NCBI RefSeq assembly: GCF_964656455.1
Contig: NC_135717.1
Span: 151,331,793-151,395,792 of the forward strand
Source: Halichoerus grypus
Lineage: Eukaryota; Chordata; Mammalia; Carnivora; Phocidae
Length of the DNA stretch: 64,000 nt
Reading direction: 5' to 3'
This document shows, one piece after another, positions 1 to 8,879 of the stretch (positions are counted from its first letter, which is position 1; every line of letters starts with the position of its first letter). The notes under the pieces were generated by a model that did no database searches, was not told the DNA's origin, and was given only the letters and a program-made list of their open reading frames with translations. Position numbers and translations under genes: made by a program.

Positions 1-361
1 GATACAGTCATCATATTGTAGTTTTTGGAAGGGCTGGTTCTGCCCAAGAGAAGTTCCTCCTTACAGCTGATTCTGCTGTCTACCATTTGCACGTTGGTGC
101 TGTTTTGAGTGCTACCTCCTGCTGGTGAGGCTTCATACAGCACGCAGATGGAGCCATCCTCTCCGATTCTGTAGGACACTTCGTAGGGGTCAACCCAGAG
201 TGTGAGTTCACTTGGGAGAAGCCTGAACAGCTCCTGACTGCTCAGTCCAATCCGCTGTGCTGCCTGTCCAATCAGAGGATCCATTTTATGGTTGATGCGA
301 ATACAACGGTAACCTGATCCCTTGCACGGCTTTTCTGGGAACCAGTGATGTTTATAATGTT
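1..361 (-). CDS. BTG1: BTG1 exon 2 (coding part, 3' end cut by window edge)
   Basis: Codes for the second half of BTG1, an anti-proliferative BTG/TOB protein that docks the CAF1 (CNOT7/CNOT8) deadenylase of CCR4-NOT and also binds PRMT1 (family knowledge). Reading the minus strand from 361, the first two bases finish codon 50 (Glu), and codons 51-169 follow without a stop. Box A lies around residues 50-73 ([16 protein letters not shown]) and box B around 98-119 ([14 protein letters not shown]). A second LxxLL motif, LFRLL, is at 94-98. The C-terminal part ends NYNMMTV. The sequence reads as the conserved mammalian BTG1 with no frameshift. The window stops two bases into codon 170 of the 171 expected, so the stop codon and 3'UTR are missing. 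The acceptor is CCTATAG followed by AACATTATAAAC. Confidence 0.98.
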
Positions 362-1337
362 CTATAGGAAAAAAAAAAAAAAAAAAAAGAACAGAGAAAC
401 AATGCTTTAGATCGTTACTGTTAGGTCCCGCTGTAGCTTCCTTCTTCCGCTGGCTCCTTTGAGAAGTGAAAAATTTAAACTATCAACTTTTAAAAATGCC
501 CAGCATCGCTCTCGCTGCTGTGCGTGTGCGGGGCTGGGGAAAGAGCGGGCAAGGCTTTAGAAATAACACAGTAGCATGGGACAAAACAATCTCCAGGAAC
601 CAACCGGTCGAGCCGCCAAAACAGGAATCGGGCGCGCGGCCTCGGCTGGCCGGGCAGCCGGCTGGCACCGGCGGCCAGGCGGGAACCTGTTTACTTTCTC
701 CACCCCACCCCAGCCGCAGACAATGGGGTTTATGGCTTTGGAGGAGAAGCGCCACCGGACTGTTAACCCCGAAGGGAAGAAAAACAAGCAACCCTAAACC
801 ACGCTCTGGGCAGGGCCGTAACTGAACCGGTGACAAATGCGATGATTAATGGTCAGAGGCAGGAGGCGCGGGGAGACAGCACGTCCGTCCCGGGCTGGCC
901 CCGGGGCAGCGGCGCGGTTTCCCACCCCCGGGCCGGGCCGCCGAGCCCACAACGGTTGGAGGGAGTTGGGGGAGGGGGCGTCGAACCAACCCCAGCCCCG
1001 CAGTTCCTTTGTCCCCAAATCCGCGGACGGTCCGAGGACCGCGGCTCCCGCCTCAGTGGCTGTAGTTTCTTTGTTGTGCGCCTGTTTCCTTCTCCCCTCG
1101 GTGGGCCAGCCGTGGGGGGAGGGGGCGCCCTCGGCCCAGCCCCCAAACCCTCGCCGGGACCCGCCGTTAGCGGCCACCTAGCGCGCCAGCCCGGGTCCCG
1201 CGGCGGGACCCGAGCGCTGCCCGCCCGGGGCAGAGCCGCGGGTCCCGCGGCCCCGACGGCTCGGCCCGCCTCCCCGCCCGGGGTGTGCGGTCCACGTCCG
1301 CCCGGCACCCCTCGCACTCCCGCCGCGGCCGGCTCAC
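362..1337 (-). other. BTG1: BTG1 intron 1
   Basis: Single 976-bp intron. On the minus strand the donor is CAG|GTGAGCC (GT at 1337-1336) and the acceptor is CCTATAG|AA (AG at 363-362). The join restores codon 50 as G|AA. The acceptor's pyrimidine tract is a run of 20 T (A on the plus strand, 369-388). The donor-proximal half is very GC-rich and belongs to the CpG island. Open reading frames here on both strands (for example 466-825 plus, 830-1474 plus) are GC-driven and have no recognisable protein content. Confidence 0.95.
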
Positions 1338-1485
1338 CTGCCAGCAGCTCCTGCAGGCTCTGGCTGAAGGTCTGCAGCTGTCGCTCGCTCGTGAGCCCCT
1401 TGGTGCGGAGGAACTTGGAGATGAAGGACACGGCAGCGGCGATCTCGCCTATCATGGTGGCGGCCCGGGTGTAGAAGGGATGCAT
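1338..1485 (-). CDS. BTG1: BTG1 exon 1 (coding part)
   Basis: Encodes residues 1-49 plus one base of codon 50 of BTG1, starting MHPFYTRAATMIGEI and ending LQELLA. The start at 1485-1483 is the family's known start and gives exactly 148 coding bases (49 codons + 1), matching the phase of exon 2. The LxxLL motif LQELL is at residues 44-48. Together with exon 2 this gives the usual 171-residue length. The reading frame stays open past the donor to 853, so an intron-retaining transcript would encode a 210-residue protein without boxes A and B. BTG1 restrains G1/S progression and promotes deadenylation in quiescent cells (established for the family). Confidence 0.98.
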
Positions 1486-1795
1486 GGGGGCGGCGGGCGG
1501 GGGCGGCCCGGGGCGGCCGGGGCTCGGCGGCGCGGCCCCGACGGCGGAGCGGCCACCCCGGGCTCCCTCGCAGGTCAGAGGGCTGAGAAGAAGAGAGGGC
1601 GGGAGGGGCGGACAGCTACTTTTTTTTTCTCCTTTATAGTAAAAAAGTTATTTTCACGACAGGAAGCGGCAGGCGAGAGGAAGAGACGAGCGACGGCAGC
1701 CTGGTCACATCGCTCGGACTTCCCCAGCCGCCTCCGCGTCCAGCTCCCCAGCCTCCGAAGCTCCCAACAGTGGCATTTCCAGCTCGGAGGGGCGA
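1486..1795 (-). other. BTG1: Probable BTG1 5' untranslated region
   Basis: Stretch between the start codon and a start site inferred about 25-30 bp downstream of the TATA box at 1827-1821. It is GC-rich next to the start codon and holds an A/T-rich block (1620-1660, with a second TATA-like CTATAAAG read on the minus strand near 1640-1632) that could serve a minor internal start. The cap site itself is not visible in sequence, so the 1795 boundary is an estimate. Confidence 0.6.
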
Positions 1796-1818
1796 AGACA
1801 CACAGGCGCCGTGCAGTA

Positions 1819-2004
1819 GCTTTTATAGCGCCGCGGAAAGGAAGTGGCGTAGCTGGAGTATGACGGCCGACTGCAGCCAATCCGGAGATCGCACCATTGT
1901 GACGCAGCAGATTCGGAGCCGGAGGGGGCGGGAAAAGGGAGCAGGGGGCGGATGCAGAGACCGGGAAGAGAGGGAGGAGCTGACGTAATCCGCTTGTAAA
2001 CAAA
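1819..2004 (-). promoter_or_regulatory. BTG1: BTG1 core and proximal promoter
   Basis: On the minus strand a TATA box, TATAAAA, lies at 1827-1821. Upstream of it are a CCAAT box (plus-strand CCAAT 1877-1881), a CRE/AP-1-like TGACGCA (1900-1906), a GC box (GGGGGCGGG 1924-1932), a CRE-like TGACGTAA (1981-1988) and a forkhead-type GTAAACAAA (1996-2004). The spacing of TATA and CCAAT fits a start near 1795. FoxO3a induction of BTG1 in erythroid cells is reported, so the forkhead site has a known context. Binding at these exact sites is inference. Confidence 0.8.
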
Positions 2005-2635
2005 TAAACTCCCGAGCGGCGGCCGGAGACCGGCGGGCTGTGGCCAGGGGACCGAGCCGAGCGAGGGTGCGCGTGTGAAAGCCCCGCCCCAGCCCTAGCT
2101 CCTCCTTCCCGCTTCCGCAACTCCGGGCCCAGCGCCAGGGCATCCTCTGCGAAAGTGCGCTGCCTGGGCTTGCTGGCCGGGAGGCTCAGTGCTGGGCAGT
2201 AAAAGCCGCTTTGCTTAGGCTGTCCGCGCGCGCGGATCCCGTCCCCGCTCCGGTCTAAGAGGCTGGATCACCAAGCTGGAGGCCTGTGCGGGGCAGCGCG
2301 GTTCGGGTCCCCGTGCCAAAGGTGCGGGGACGCTCAGCGGGGGTGCGGAGAAAGTGGAGCCCGCGGACCTTTGCGGGTCTTTCTGCAACCCCAGGGAGTC
2401 GGGGTCTCGTAGTAGAAGCGCTGCCAACTCCAGGGAGCCGATCCTGCTCCACCCTTGGGGAGGAGTGGGGGGATGTCTTTGTAAAGTTTAATTGCAAAAT
2501 AAATAAAAGGTTAGTAAGCCTTTTATGGTTGCTGTTTCAGTAACTTCTGGAGGTAAACGAGGAGTGGAGACCTTACAGAATCCAACTTAGTGCTGATAAA
2601 TGTAGTAACGCGGATTCTGTAAAGTTTAAGCTCTA

Positions 2636-2657
2636 GGGGGTTGGGGAGGGGGAGGGG
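2636..2657 (+). other. G-quadruplex motif
   Basis: Four runs of 4-5 G separated by loops of 2, 1 and 1 bases (runs at 2636-2640, 2643-2646, 2648-2652, 2654-2657). Short loops favour a stable parallel quadruplex. It sits roughly 840 bp upstream of the inferred BTG1 start, at the outer edge of the CpG island. Confidence 0.8.
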
Positions 2658-2659
2658 AG

Positions 2660-4190
2660 TTGCATAATGCGTTTTACACCGTGTCTACGCTAACCAGAGA
2701 TTCTTTTTTTTAGAGTCCAAATAACTGTCGGGCCCTTAGAGTTCTGCTGCTCATTATAAAAACAGAAGAAAATAAAGATTAAATTTGAAGCTTGTGAAAG
2801 TATTAGTCGTAGACGTTTGAGTTTACTGGAAACCCTACTTGCAAAACTAGAAAAAAAAAGTGACGGTTGTACTATGGCTTGAGCCTGCTAAAACGATTAA
2901 GCCTAAGAGAGGGTTAACCCTAACTCCATTAAGGAGGAGAAAAAAAAAAAAGATGGTGAGTGGGGCAGATGGAGAAAGCAAAGAAGAGGCAGAAGTTGAA
3001 CTCTACCAGATGGAAATAAATATCCTGAGTTTTGTTGGTCATCAATATTGCAAAACACACCACTTTGAGTTGTGTGTGTGTGTGTGTGTTTTTAAAATAC
3101 TGAGCCGAAGGGTATAGAAATGAAGCAAAAGTAGGACGTTATAAAGCAGAGGGAGAAAACGTTTTATTGTTTAAATGAAATATTTAAAACTGGGTTTGAA
3201 AGAACAACTTATAGATTATTTTTTTCATTCATATGCAATAATTAGTTACATGTGACCTAAGTTAAATACTTTAAAGATGGTATTGTTAAAAGCATTGACT
3301 GTTGTGAATGTCTTAATTTTCTTTGGATGAGTGCATCAAAAATAATGGTAAATAAGGTACGTTTTTTCCTTTTAGGACTTTTCAGATAGAACTGTGCTTT
3401 AAAATAGGCGTCATGGTAATTCACTGAGGACATGAAACCTCTTTTACTACTCAAAAAGGAGACAGGGAAACAGAAGTAAATTCTTAAAATCACGATAGTC
3501 CTAGCACAAGATCTCCTGATATCCCTCCTAACTCCACCCACCCTTAATCTGCTCCGTTCATTTCCTTCACGTTATCAGTCATTTGAGCATTAGATGAGAA
3601 ATCAAATGAAGGTTTTTCTCCTCCAAGCCTGGTCTCCAACTTGGACTCCTGATAATTCTGAGCTTCATTTGACTCCTCTGAAATTCAAACGATTTATGAA
3701 GTTAACAAAATGCTAGCATTTGAACTCAGACTTGTTTCCCAAGGGCACATTCTCTCCACTTTTAACTGCCTTCCCAGGCAGTGGCTGGACCCCTTCTGAA
3801 AGCTTTTTAAAATCAGTTGAATAGGGTTACCAGAAAGTTAAACTCACCCCCACACTGTTTTTTATCATATGTGTATGTTTCCCTCCTTAAATCATTCTTT
3901 GAAGTGACAAGTGGATTTAAGAAATTACTCTTCTACCTGGGGAGTCTAGGGAGAACTCAGAGAAAGAACTGGAAATAAATATTGGTCCTAAATGCAAGCT
4001 TTAGATAGTGCACAATGTTAATTACTAACAGTTTCAATTCTGGACATACATATGTTTAATAGTATTTTTCCAGAGGTTTAGTCAGGTTCTTCCCATCTAT
4101 AAAGCAAGCTGGTGTTTCTCAACAGCTTTTGAATTATAAAGGCACTTTCTCATTTTGCTGTTAGGTTAAACTATAGGGCAGTCTCAACTA
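2660..4190. other. No gene seen; BTG1 upstream flank
   Basis: Mostly unique sequence of moderate A+T content. A (GT)n run lies at 3071-3089 and an A11 run near 2940-2952. No SINE, LTR or long ORF with protein character. Being unique and close to the promoter it could hold proximal regulatory elements. Confidence 0.6.
3071..3089 (+). repeat. (TG)n microsatellite
   Basis: About nine uninterrupted TG units followed by a T run. Confidence 0.9.
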
Positions 4191-4514
4191 CAGTTGACCC
4201 GTGAAAAACGCAGGTATTAGGGGCAAAGAGCCACAAGCAGTCAAATCCACATATTACTTTGGACTCCCCCAAAACTTAACTACTCATAGCCTATTGCAGA
4301 CCAGAAGCCTTACCAATAACATAAAGTCAATTAACACGTATTTTGTATGTGATATTTTTATACAATGTATTCTTATAATAAAGTAATGCTGAGAAAAGAA
4401 AATGTTATTAAAATCGTAAGAGAAGATACATTTATAATATAGTATAGTATATAAAAAACTTCTTCTATAAGTAGACCCACACAGCTCGAACCTGTGTATT
4501 TGAAGGGTCAACTG
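4191..4514 (-). mobile_element. Tigger/pogo-type miniature DNA transposon
   Basis: Terminal inverted repeats start CAGTTGACCC on the left and end GGGTCAACTG on the right. TA precedes the left end, as for Tc1/mariner-pogo insertions, while the matching right base pair has decayed to TC. The interior matches the A/T-rich non-autonomous mammalian family with 'cgggtccacttata' subterminal motifs, here in reverse. Short ORFs on both strands inside it are not genes. Confidence 0.8.
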
Positions 4515-4526
4515 TCTTGACAAACC

Positions 4527-4690
4527 CAACTCTCTTGGCTGTGTGTAAGAGGCAAGTTACTTGCTTCTCTGCATTCTATTTCCTTCAGAAACTTAAAGGT
4601 TGTTGTGAGGACTAAGTAGAATAATTATAGAGACTATTTAGCACTCTCTCTGGCACTAAGGAAGCACCCAAATATATATATTAGCTGGCT
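4527..4690 (+). repeat. MIR SINE relic
   Basis: Core and 3' half of a MIR: 'ggcaagttactt' followed by 'ttgttgtgaggactaa' and 'agcactctctctggcact'. It is diverged, as expected for this ancient mammal-wide family. Confidence 0.7.
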
Positions 4691-5429
4691 TATATTGTCA
4701 TCAGGCAATTTGATAATATCAAATTTATTTCCCAAACCTAGAAAAATTTAAATCAAAGCACTAAAAACAAACAGACAAACAAAATTTGGGAATTCTATCA
4801 AAGCAAACCCAGAAAATGAACCTGGGTTTCAAAATAAGTTTGCAAGTAAAAGCACAAACATCAGGTCTTTGGAAAGAGTGCTTAGAAGTTCAGAAAGTTC
4901 TATCTATAGAGGTAACTATTGGACAACTAACTAGAATTCCAAAGGGCCAGGGATTTATATTCCCATCCCTCAGCTCAACTGTTACTAGAACAGTTTGCTC
5001 TGGAATAACAAATCAGAGCAACCTGGACACTTTTTGAGTATTCTGTTTTTTAACCAAAAAGAGAAAGAGAGAAAAAAAAATAAACATTTACATAGGGTAG
5101 GAAAATGAACTTCTTTATTTCATAGACTAGTGAAATTTAAGGATGAACACAAGGTTGAAAATGTTTTATTTTGCCAAAGATTTTTTTTAAAAAGAATCAC
5201 ATTACCATCTGCTATCACTATCATTTTGGGAAAAGGATGACATTTTAACATCCTCAAAGTCGGAAAGGTATCCATGTTAGAATAAAGCATGGTCTTTTTA
5301 ATTGAATAAATCTCAAGTCACTAAATGCCACTTTTTGAATGCCATCATGGTCTGCATTTGGGAACTCATCTAAACTATTAATCTATAAAGATGATAACAC
5401 TAAATTAAATTAAGCTATTATGCTATTCA

Positions 5430-5725
5430 TTTTATATGCTAGTCCCACTGCCTGAGATACCTTCTCCCTTTCTCCTTTCCCTAGCTAATTTCTGCTCACC
5501 CTCCAAGAAGCTTTTGTGACTCTTTGCACTTGAGTAAATGTCCACAGTATTCTGTTTTCCCTTCCCCTGGCTCTGGGACTCAGCAAACACTAGATTTACT
5601 ATGTTTACAAGTCTCTCTTTCTTTCTAGTCTGTAAATTCTTTGAGGACAGGCATCTTATGTAATTCACTATTGTATCCCCAATGCCTAATGCCCAACGCA
5701 TAGCCAATGCTCTTGAATGATGTTA
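5430..5725 (+). repeat. L2 LINE 3' end
   Basis: Follows the L2 3' end: 'ctgtaaattctttgaggaca', 'ttgtatccccaatgccta' and the terminal 'gctcttgaatga'. The 91-residue minus-strand ORF here is a repeat by-product. Confidence 0.7.
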
Positions 5726-5729
5726 AATA

Positions 5730-6636
5730 GACATATCAAAATACAAATGAGTCAAATCAAAACCATGACTTGCAATTTGTCAGATGAAAAATAATATAGA
5801 GAGAGTTTTTGTGGCTTAAAATTGGACAGTCAATATTTGAGAGGACAAGATAAGTAACTCAACTCCATGGCACTTTTTTCCCTGGCTGCCATGTTAGATT
5901 ATTGTGGAAATTGCTTTTGTAAGTAAATATTGTTCTAGGATAGACCGCATTTCCAGAGCAAATGAAATGGAGGCCAAAGTAACTTAGATATATTGCTCAG
6001 GAATATTGTGGTAACATCCACATTGCCGACATTTCAGATTTTTTACTTTGTATCCCTTTATGCTATGTAGACATGTTTTAGTATTTTTCTATCTGGTTAG
6101 CCATGGTGTCATTTGCTTATGTACCACTCTCTCATACTGCCCTTCCATCCTGAAGTTGCTCAGGAGGTGTCCTTCCTATGCTCTAGTCTCTCAGTTCATT
6201 CATGAGATCCAGGATTCCTGGATTATTGCTGGGAAAGGCCCAGAATTTTTCTAATGGCTGTACTGCAGTTCACAAGTTTGTCTGGAAGGCCTTTGCCCAC
6301 CATCCCCTTGTATACAGTAATCCCACGTGGCCAAGGTCTTGTTCCCCATCTGGACTATCCCTCTCCCAAAGGCGCAGTTAGACCCATAGACTTCCGGGCT
6401 GAGCTGGAGGTGGCTTCATTGTTCCCAGTCAGCTAGCTGCGTTCGCTAAAATTGTATTTGTCCTGAACTTACTTCCAGATGTTAGGTGTCTACGGTGCTT
6501 GCTTTTGAAAACTCACAGCTTAGCCAAAAAGTACAGGGGGGAGTGGGAGAGTTCTCTCTAGGGTTAACAGCACACAGAGACAAGGCATTCATTCCTGTGT
6601 GTGTTTGGCTACAGAAGGAGATAAGAAAGCCCCAAA
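5730..6636. other. No gene seen
   Basis: Unique or unrecognised sequence. Small ORFs at 6048-6254 and 6254-6436 show no family resemblance and have no supporting splice or initiation context. Confidence 0.5.
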
Positions 6637-6637
6637 A

Positions 6638-6712
6638 GTGAATAATCTCTGCTAAACTCTGCTGAAGTGAATAATCTCTGCTAATAAATCTAAAGCAGAA
6701 ATAATCTCTGCT
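6638..6712 (+). repeat. Short direct repeats, 29-30-bp period
   Basis: AATAATCTCTGCT occurs three times, at 6641-6653, 6670-6682 and 6700-6712. The first two copies share a longer block starting AGTG. Probably a local tandem duplication. Confidence 0.85.
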
Positions 6713-6968
6713 GAATTATGAAGTTGACCCATAATTAGTTCTCTTTAGAAAGAAGAAAAGGGGGGGCCTGACCTTGCAGTATTTTAAATTCTTAAACCAA
6801 TATAAGGAAAATAAGTATTTTTGAAAAAAATTGGTGGTGGGGGTGAGGCATAGGATGTTCGGAGGGGGGATATTTTTGACAGGGGTGTGATAGGATCAGA
6901 TTTATTTTTTGGAAAGCCCTGAGGATGATGGATTGGAAAGAGGTAATGTTGAAGTGACTTCTATTTTT

Positions 6969-7167
6969 TTTTTTAAAGATTATTTATTTATTTATTTAAC
7001 AGAGATAGAGAGAGAGCATAAGTAGGCAGAGCGGCAGACAGAGGGAGAGGGAGAAGCAGGCTCTCTGCCGAGCAGGGAGCCCGATGCGGGGCTCGATCCC
7101 AGGACCCTGGGATCATGACCTGAGCCAAAGGCAGCCGCTTAACCAACTGAGCCACCCAGGCGCCCCA
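6969..7167 (-). mobile_element. Can-SINE
   Basis: Reverse-oriented full-length carnivore tRNA-Lys SINE, with T-rich start, 'ttatttatttattta', GA-rich body and 'gccacccaggcgcccc' head. Exact 17-bp target duplication AAGTGACTTCTATTTTT at 6952-6968 and 7168-7184. A clean duplication means it is fairly young. Confidence 0.95.
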
Positions 7168-7346
7168 AAGTGACTTCTATTTTTGTCTCCCTTCTTACTT
7201 AAATCTTTAAATAATTTAGCTTGCACGTGGGCTTATCTCTTCAACAGAGACCTCTGTCTTTTTTAATTCTTCTTCTTTTTGGTTGCCCACAGGAAGGAGA
7301 CCGCTTTTAGCAGCCTCCCCATCTGGCACCCTGCCTTGCTTTGCTT

Positions 7347-7379
7347 AGGTATGAATCCAAGGGCAGGTATGAATCCAAG
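7347..7379 (+). repeat. 18-bp tandem duplication
   Basis: AGGTATGAATCCAAG at 7347-7361 and again at 7365-7379. Confidence 0.85.
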
Positions 7380-7654
7380 TTCAGAAAACACAACAGGGCT
7401 AGGAATCAGAGGGTGACACATGCAGATTTGGGGCTAACCTGTTTCTTGTTAAAGCAACTCAGATTGGAGAGAATGGGAGGAAAGGGGACTAAAATGTTGC
7501 CTACCGGCAGCAAGGGCAATGGTCATGTATCATTGGGCAGCACACACCAGGCCAAGGGCGGCAGACGCATTCCTATGTCGTTCTCCAAGAAACGCCACCA
7601 GGGAGAAATGCCACCATGGAAGTCTAATTGGCAGCGAACCATGTGAGATTTCAG

Positions 7655-7750
7655 TCCTCAAGAAAAGAAGTAATTTACCCAGGGTCTTGCAACCAGATTT
7701 GAACTCTCAAGTCATGGACTCCAAATCTTGTTGGCGTGCTCCTGATACTA
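7655..7750 (-). repeat. MIR fragment
   Basis: Antisense MIR core: 'gtaatttacccagggtct', 'ccagatttgaactc', then 'gactccaaatcttg'. Diverged. Confidence 0.55.
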
Positions 7751-8643
7751 CCTTTCCTAAACGGGACTGCGAGAAAGAAAACCCTATGAAGTTTAGAAGA
7801 CCATTTCGAGATGAGCAGGGACAGTAGAAAGAAAAAACAAAACCTGAGGCAGCTGAGGAGATCTCTCATGGCTGACATACCCAGGAAAAAACAGCTACAT
7901 TCATTAAAAGGCTCCCTGAAAAATGAATCAAAGGACATATTAAAACATTCATCTGCCAGATAAAATAATTTCACTGGAATGAAAATTATCCCTAGGGGCC
8001 GTTAAGAGAAAGCAGCAAAAATGCCTTCCATGTCAGACTATCAAAGCACCTCACTTATCCTTTGGCCTAAACTGGCAGGAGGAACCAGGGAGGGGTCAGG
8101 CCCACAGTCCCCCTTCCCCAGCAACTGAGAGAAGCCCACTAGGCATCAGGTGGAAGAAGCAGGAAGGTGGCTACAAGGGCTGGTTTTGTGTCTATCTCAG
8201 CAGGGCATTGGAACTTGATCGCTGGCCTTCCAGGAATTCTCCTTGAACTTTCTATTGTTAAGCGCCAGGGCCACTTCTCAAAGCCAGGCCTCCCTCCATG
8301 ACCTTGTTTCCTTCCTTTTAGCAGAACCCTCTGATTCCATTTACTTTGCTCTTTGTAAAGTTACCACCATATACTCTGTCTCCTCCAGGGTTCAGGCTTA
8401 TTGGATGTTTATCTGCATCTCCCCAGCTGCCAAAGACCTATTTCAGTGTTAAGGCTTAACAGTAGTCACGGGGAAAGGGACAGATGATAAGATCAAGTTC
8501 GGAAAATTGTGAACTTTAAAGAATCATTACAAAGTTCTTAACAGGTTTGCATCCCAGCCTATAATATTTTTTAACTTTCTGAATATGGAACACATGGATC
8601 TCTGCTTCCCTTCGAACTAATAGGACAGGGGGTTGGGATGTCT

Positions 8644-8783
8644 CAGTGGTTTCCACCCCATCCTTACCCCAGCATCGCCCCAGGAAACCGACAGAAATGC
8701 AAACTTTTGGCTCCAGACCCACTAAATAAAAAAATCCAGGGGTAGGGCCCAGCTATCTAGACACTAATGTTTCAGAAAGACTG
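8644..8783 (+). mobile_element. hAT-Charlie miniature element (MER20-like)
   Basis: Begins CAGTGGTTTCC and ends in a decayed inverted copy. The interior has 'gaaatgcaaacttttggctc' and 'ccaggggtagggccca', matching the MER20-type consensus from memory. No target duplication is readable. Confidence 0.6.
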
Positions 8784-8803
8784 CTTTTAAAAAGTAGTGA
8801 CAA

Positions 8804-8862
8804 TCTCGGGGTTGTGAGGTTGAGCCCCATGTAGGGTGTAGAGATTACTTAAAGATATAAAC
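8804..8862 (+). mobile_element. 5'-truncated older Can-SINE
   Basis: Only the B-box half and tail remain ('tctcggggttgtgaggttg', 'gtgtagagattactta'). It is flanked by a 17-bp duplication with one mismatch, TTAAAAAGTAGTGACAA at 8787-8803 and 8863-8879. It therefore inserted already truncated. It belongs to the older, shorter Can-SINE type ending in 'agattactt'. Confidence 0.85.
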
Positions 8863-8879
8863 TTAAAAAGTAGTGGCAA

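Larger units (their letters stand above)
590..2460. promoter_or_regulatory. CpG island spanning BTG1 exon 1 and promoter
   Basis: Dense CpG and high G+C from within intron 1, through exon 1, to about 650 bp upstream of the inferred start, with a second CpG-rich block at 2220-2460. The island extends far upstream of the minus-strand start, the layout typical of divergent promoters. A plus-strand non-coding transcript starting between about 1990 and 2500 is plausible. I see no plus-strand exon that can be proven. Further GC box: GCCCCGCCCC at 2081-2090. Confidence 0.85.

Noticed and set aside
466..1474. Several long ORFs on both strands around BTG1 intron 1
   Set aside because: GC-rich CpG-island sequence lacks stop codons by composition; the frames overlap each other and carry no domains. 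Only the BTG1 exons are supported.
1285..2143. ORFs of 106-192 codons overlapping the BTG1 5'UTR and promoter
   Set aside because: They cross the TATA and CCAAT boxes, overlap on both strands and have low-complexity Arg/Gly/Ala/Pro content.
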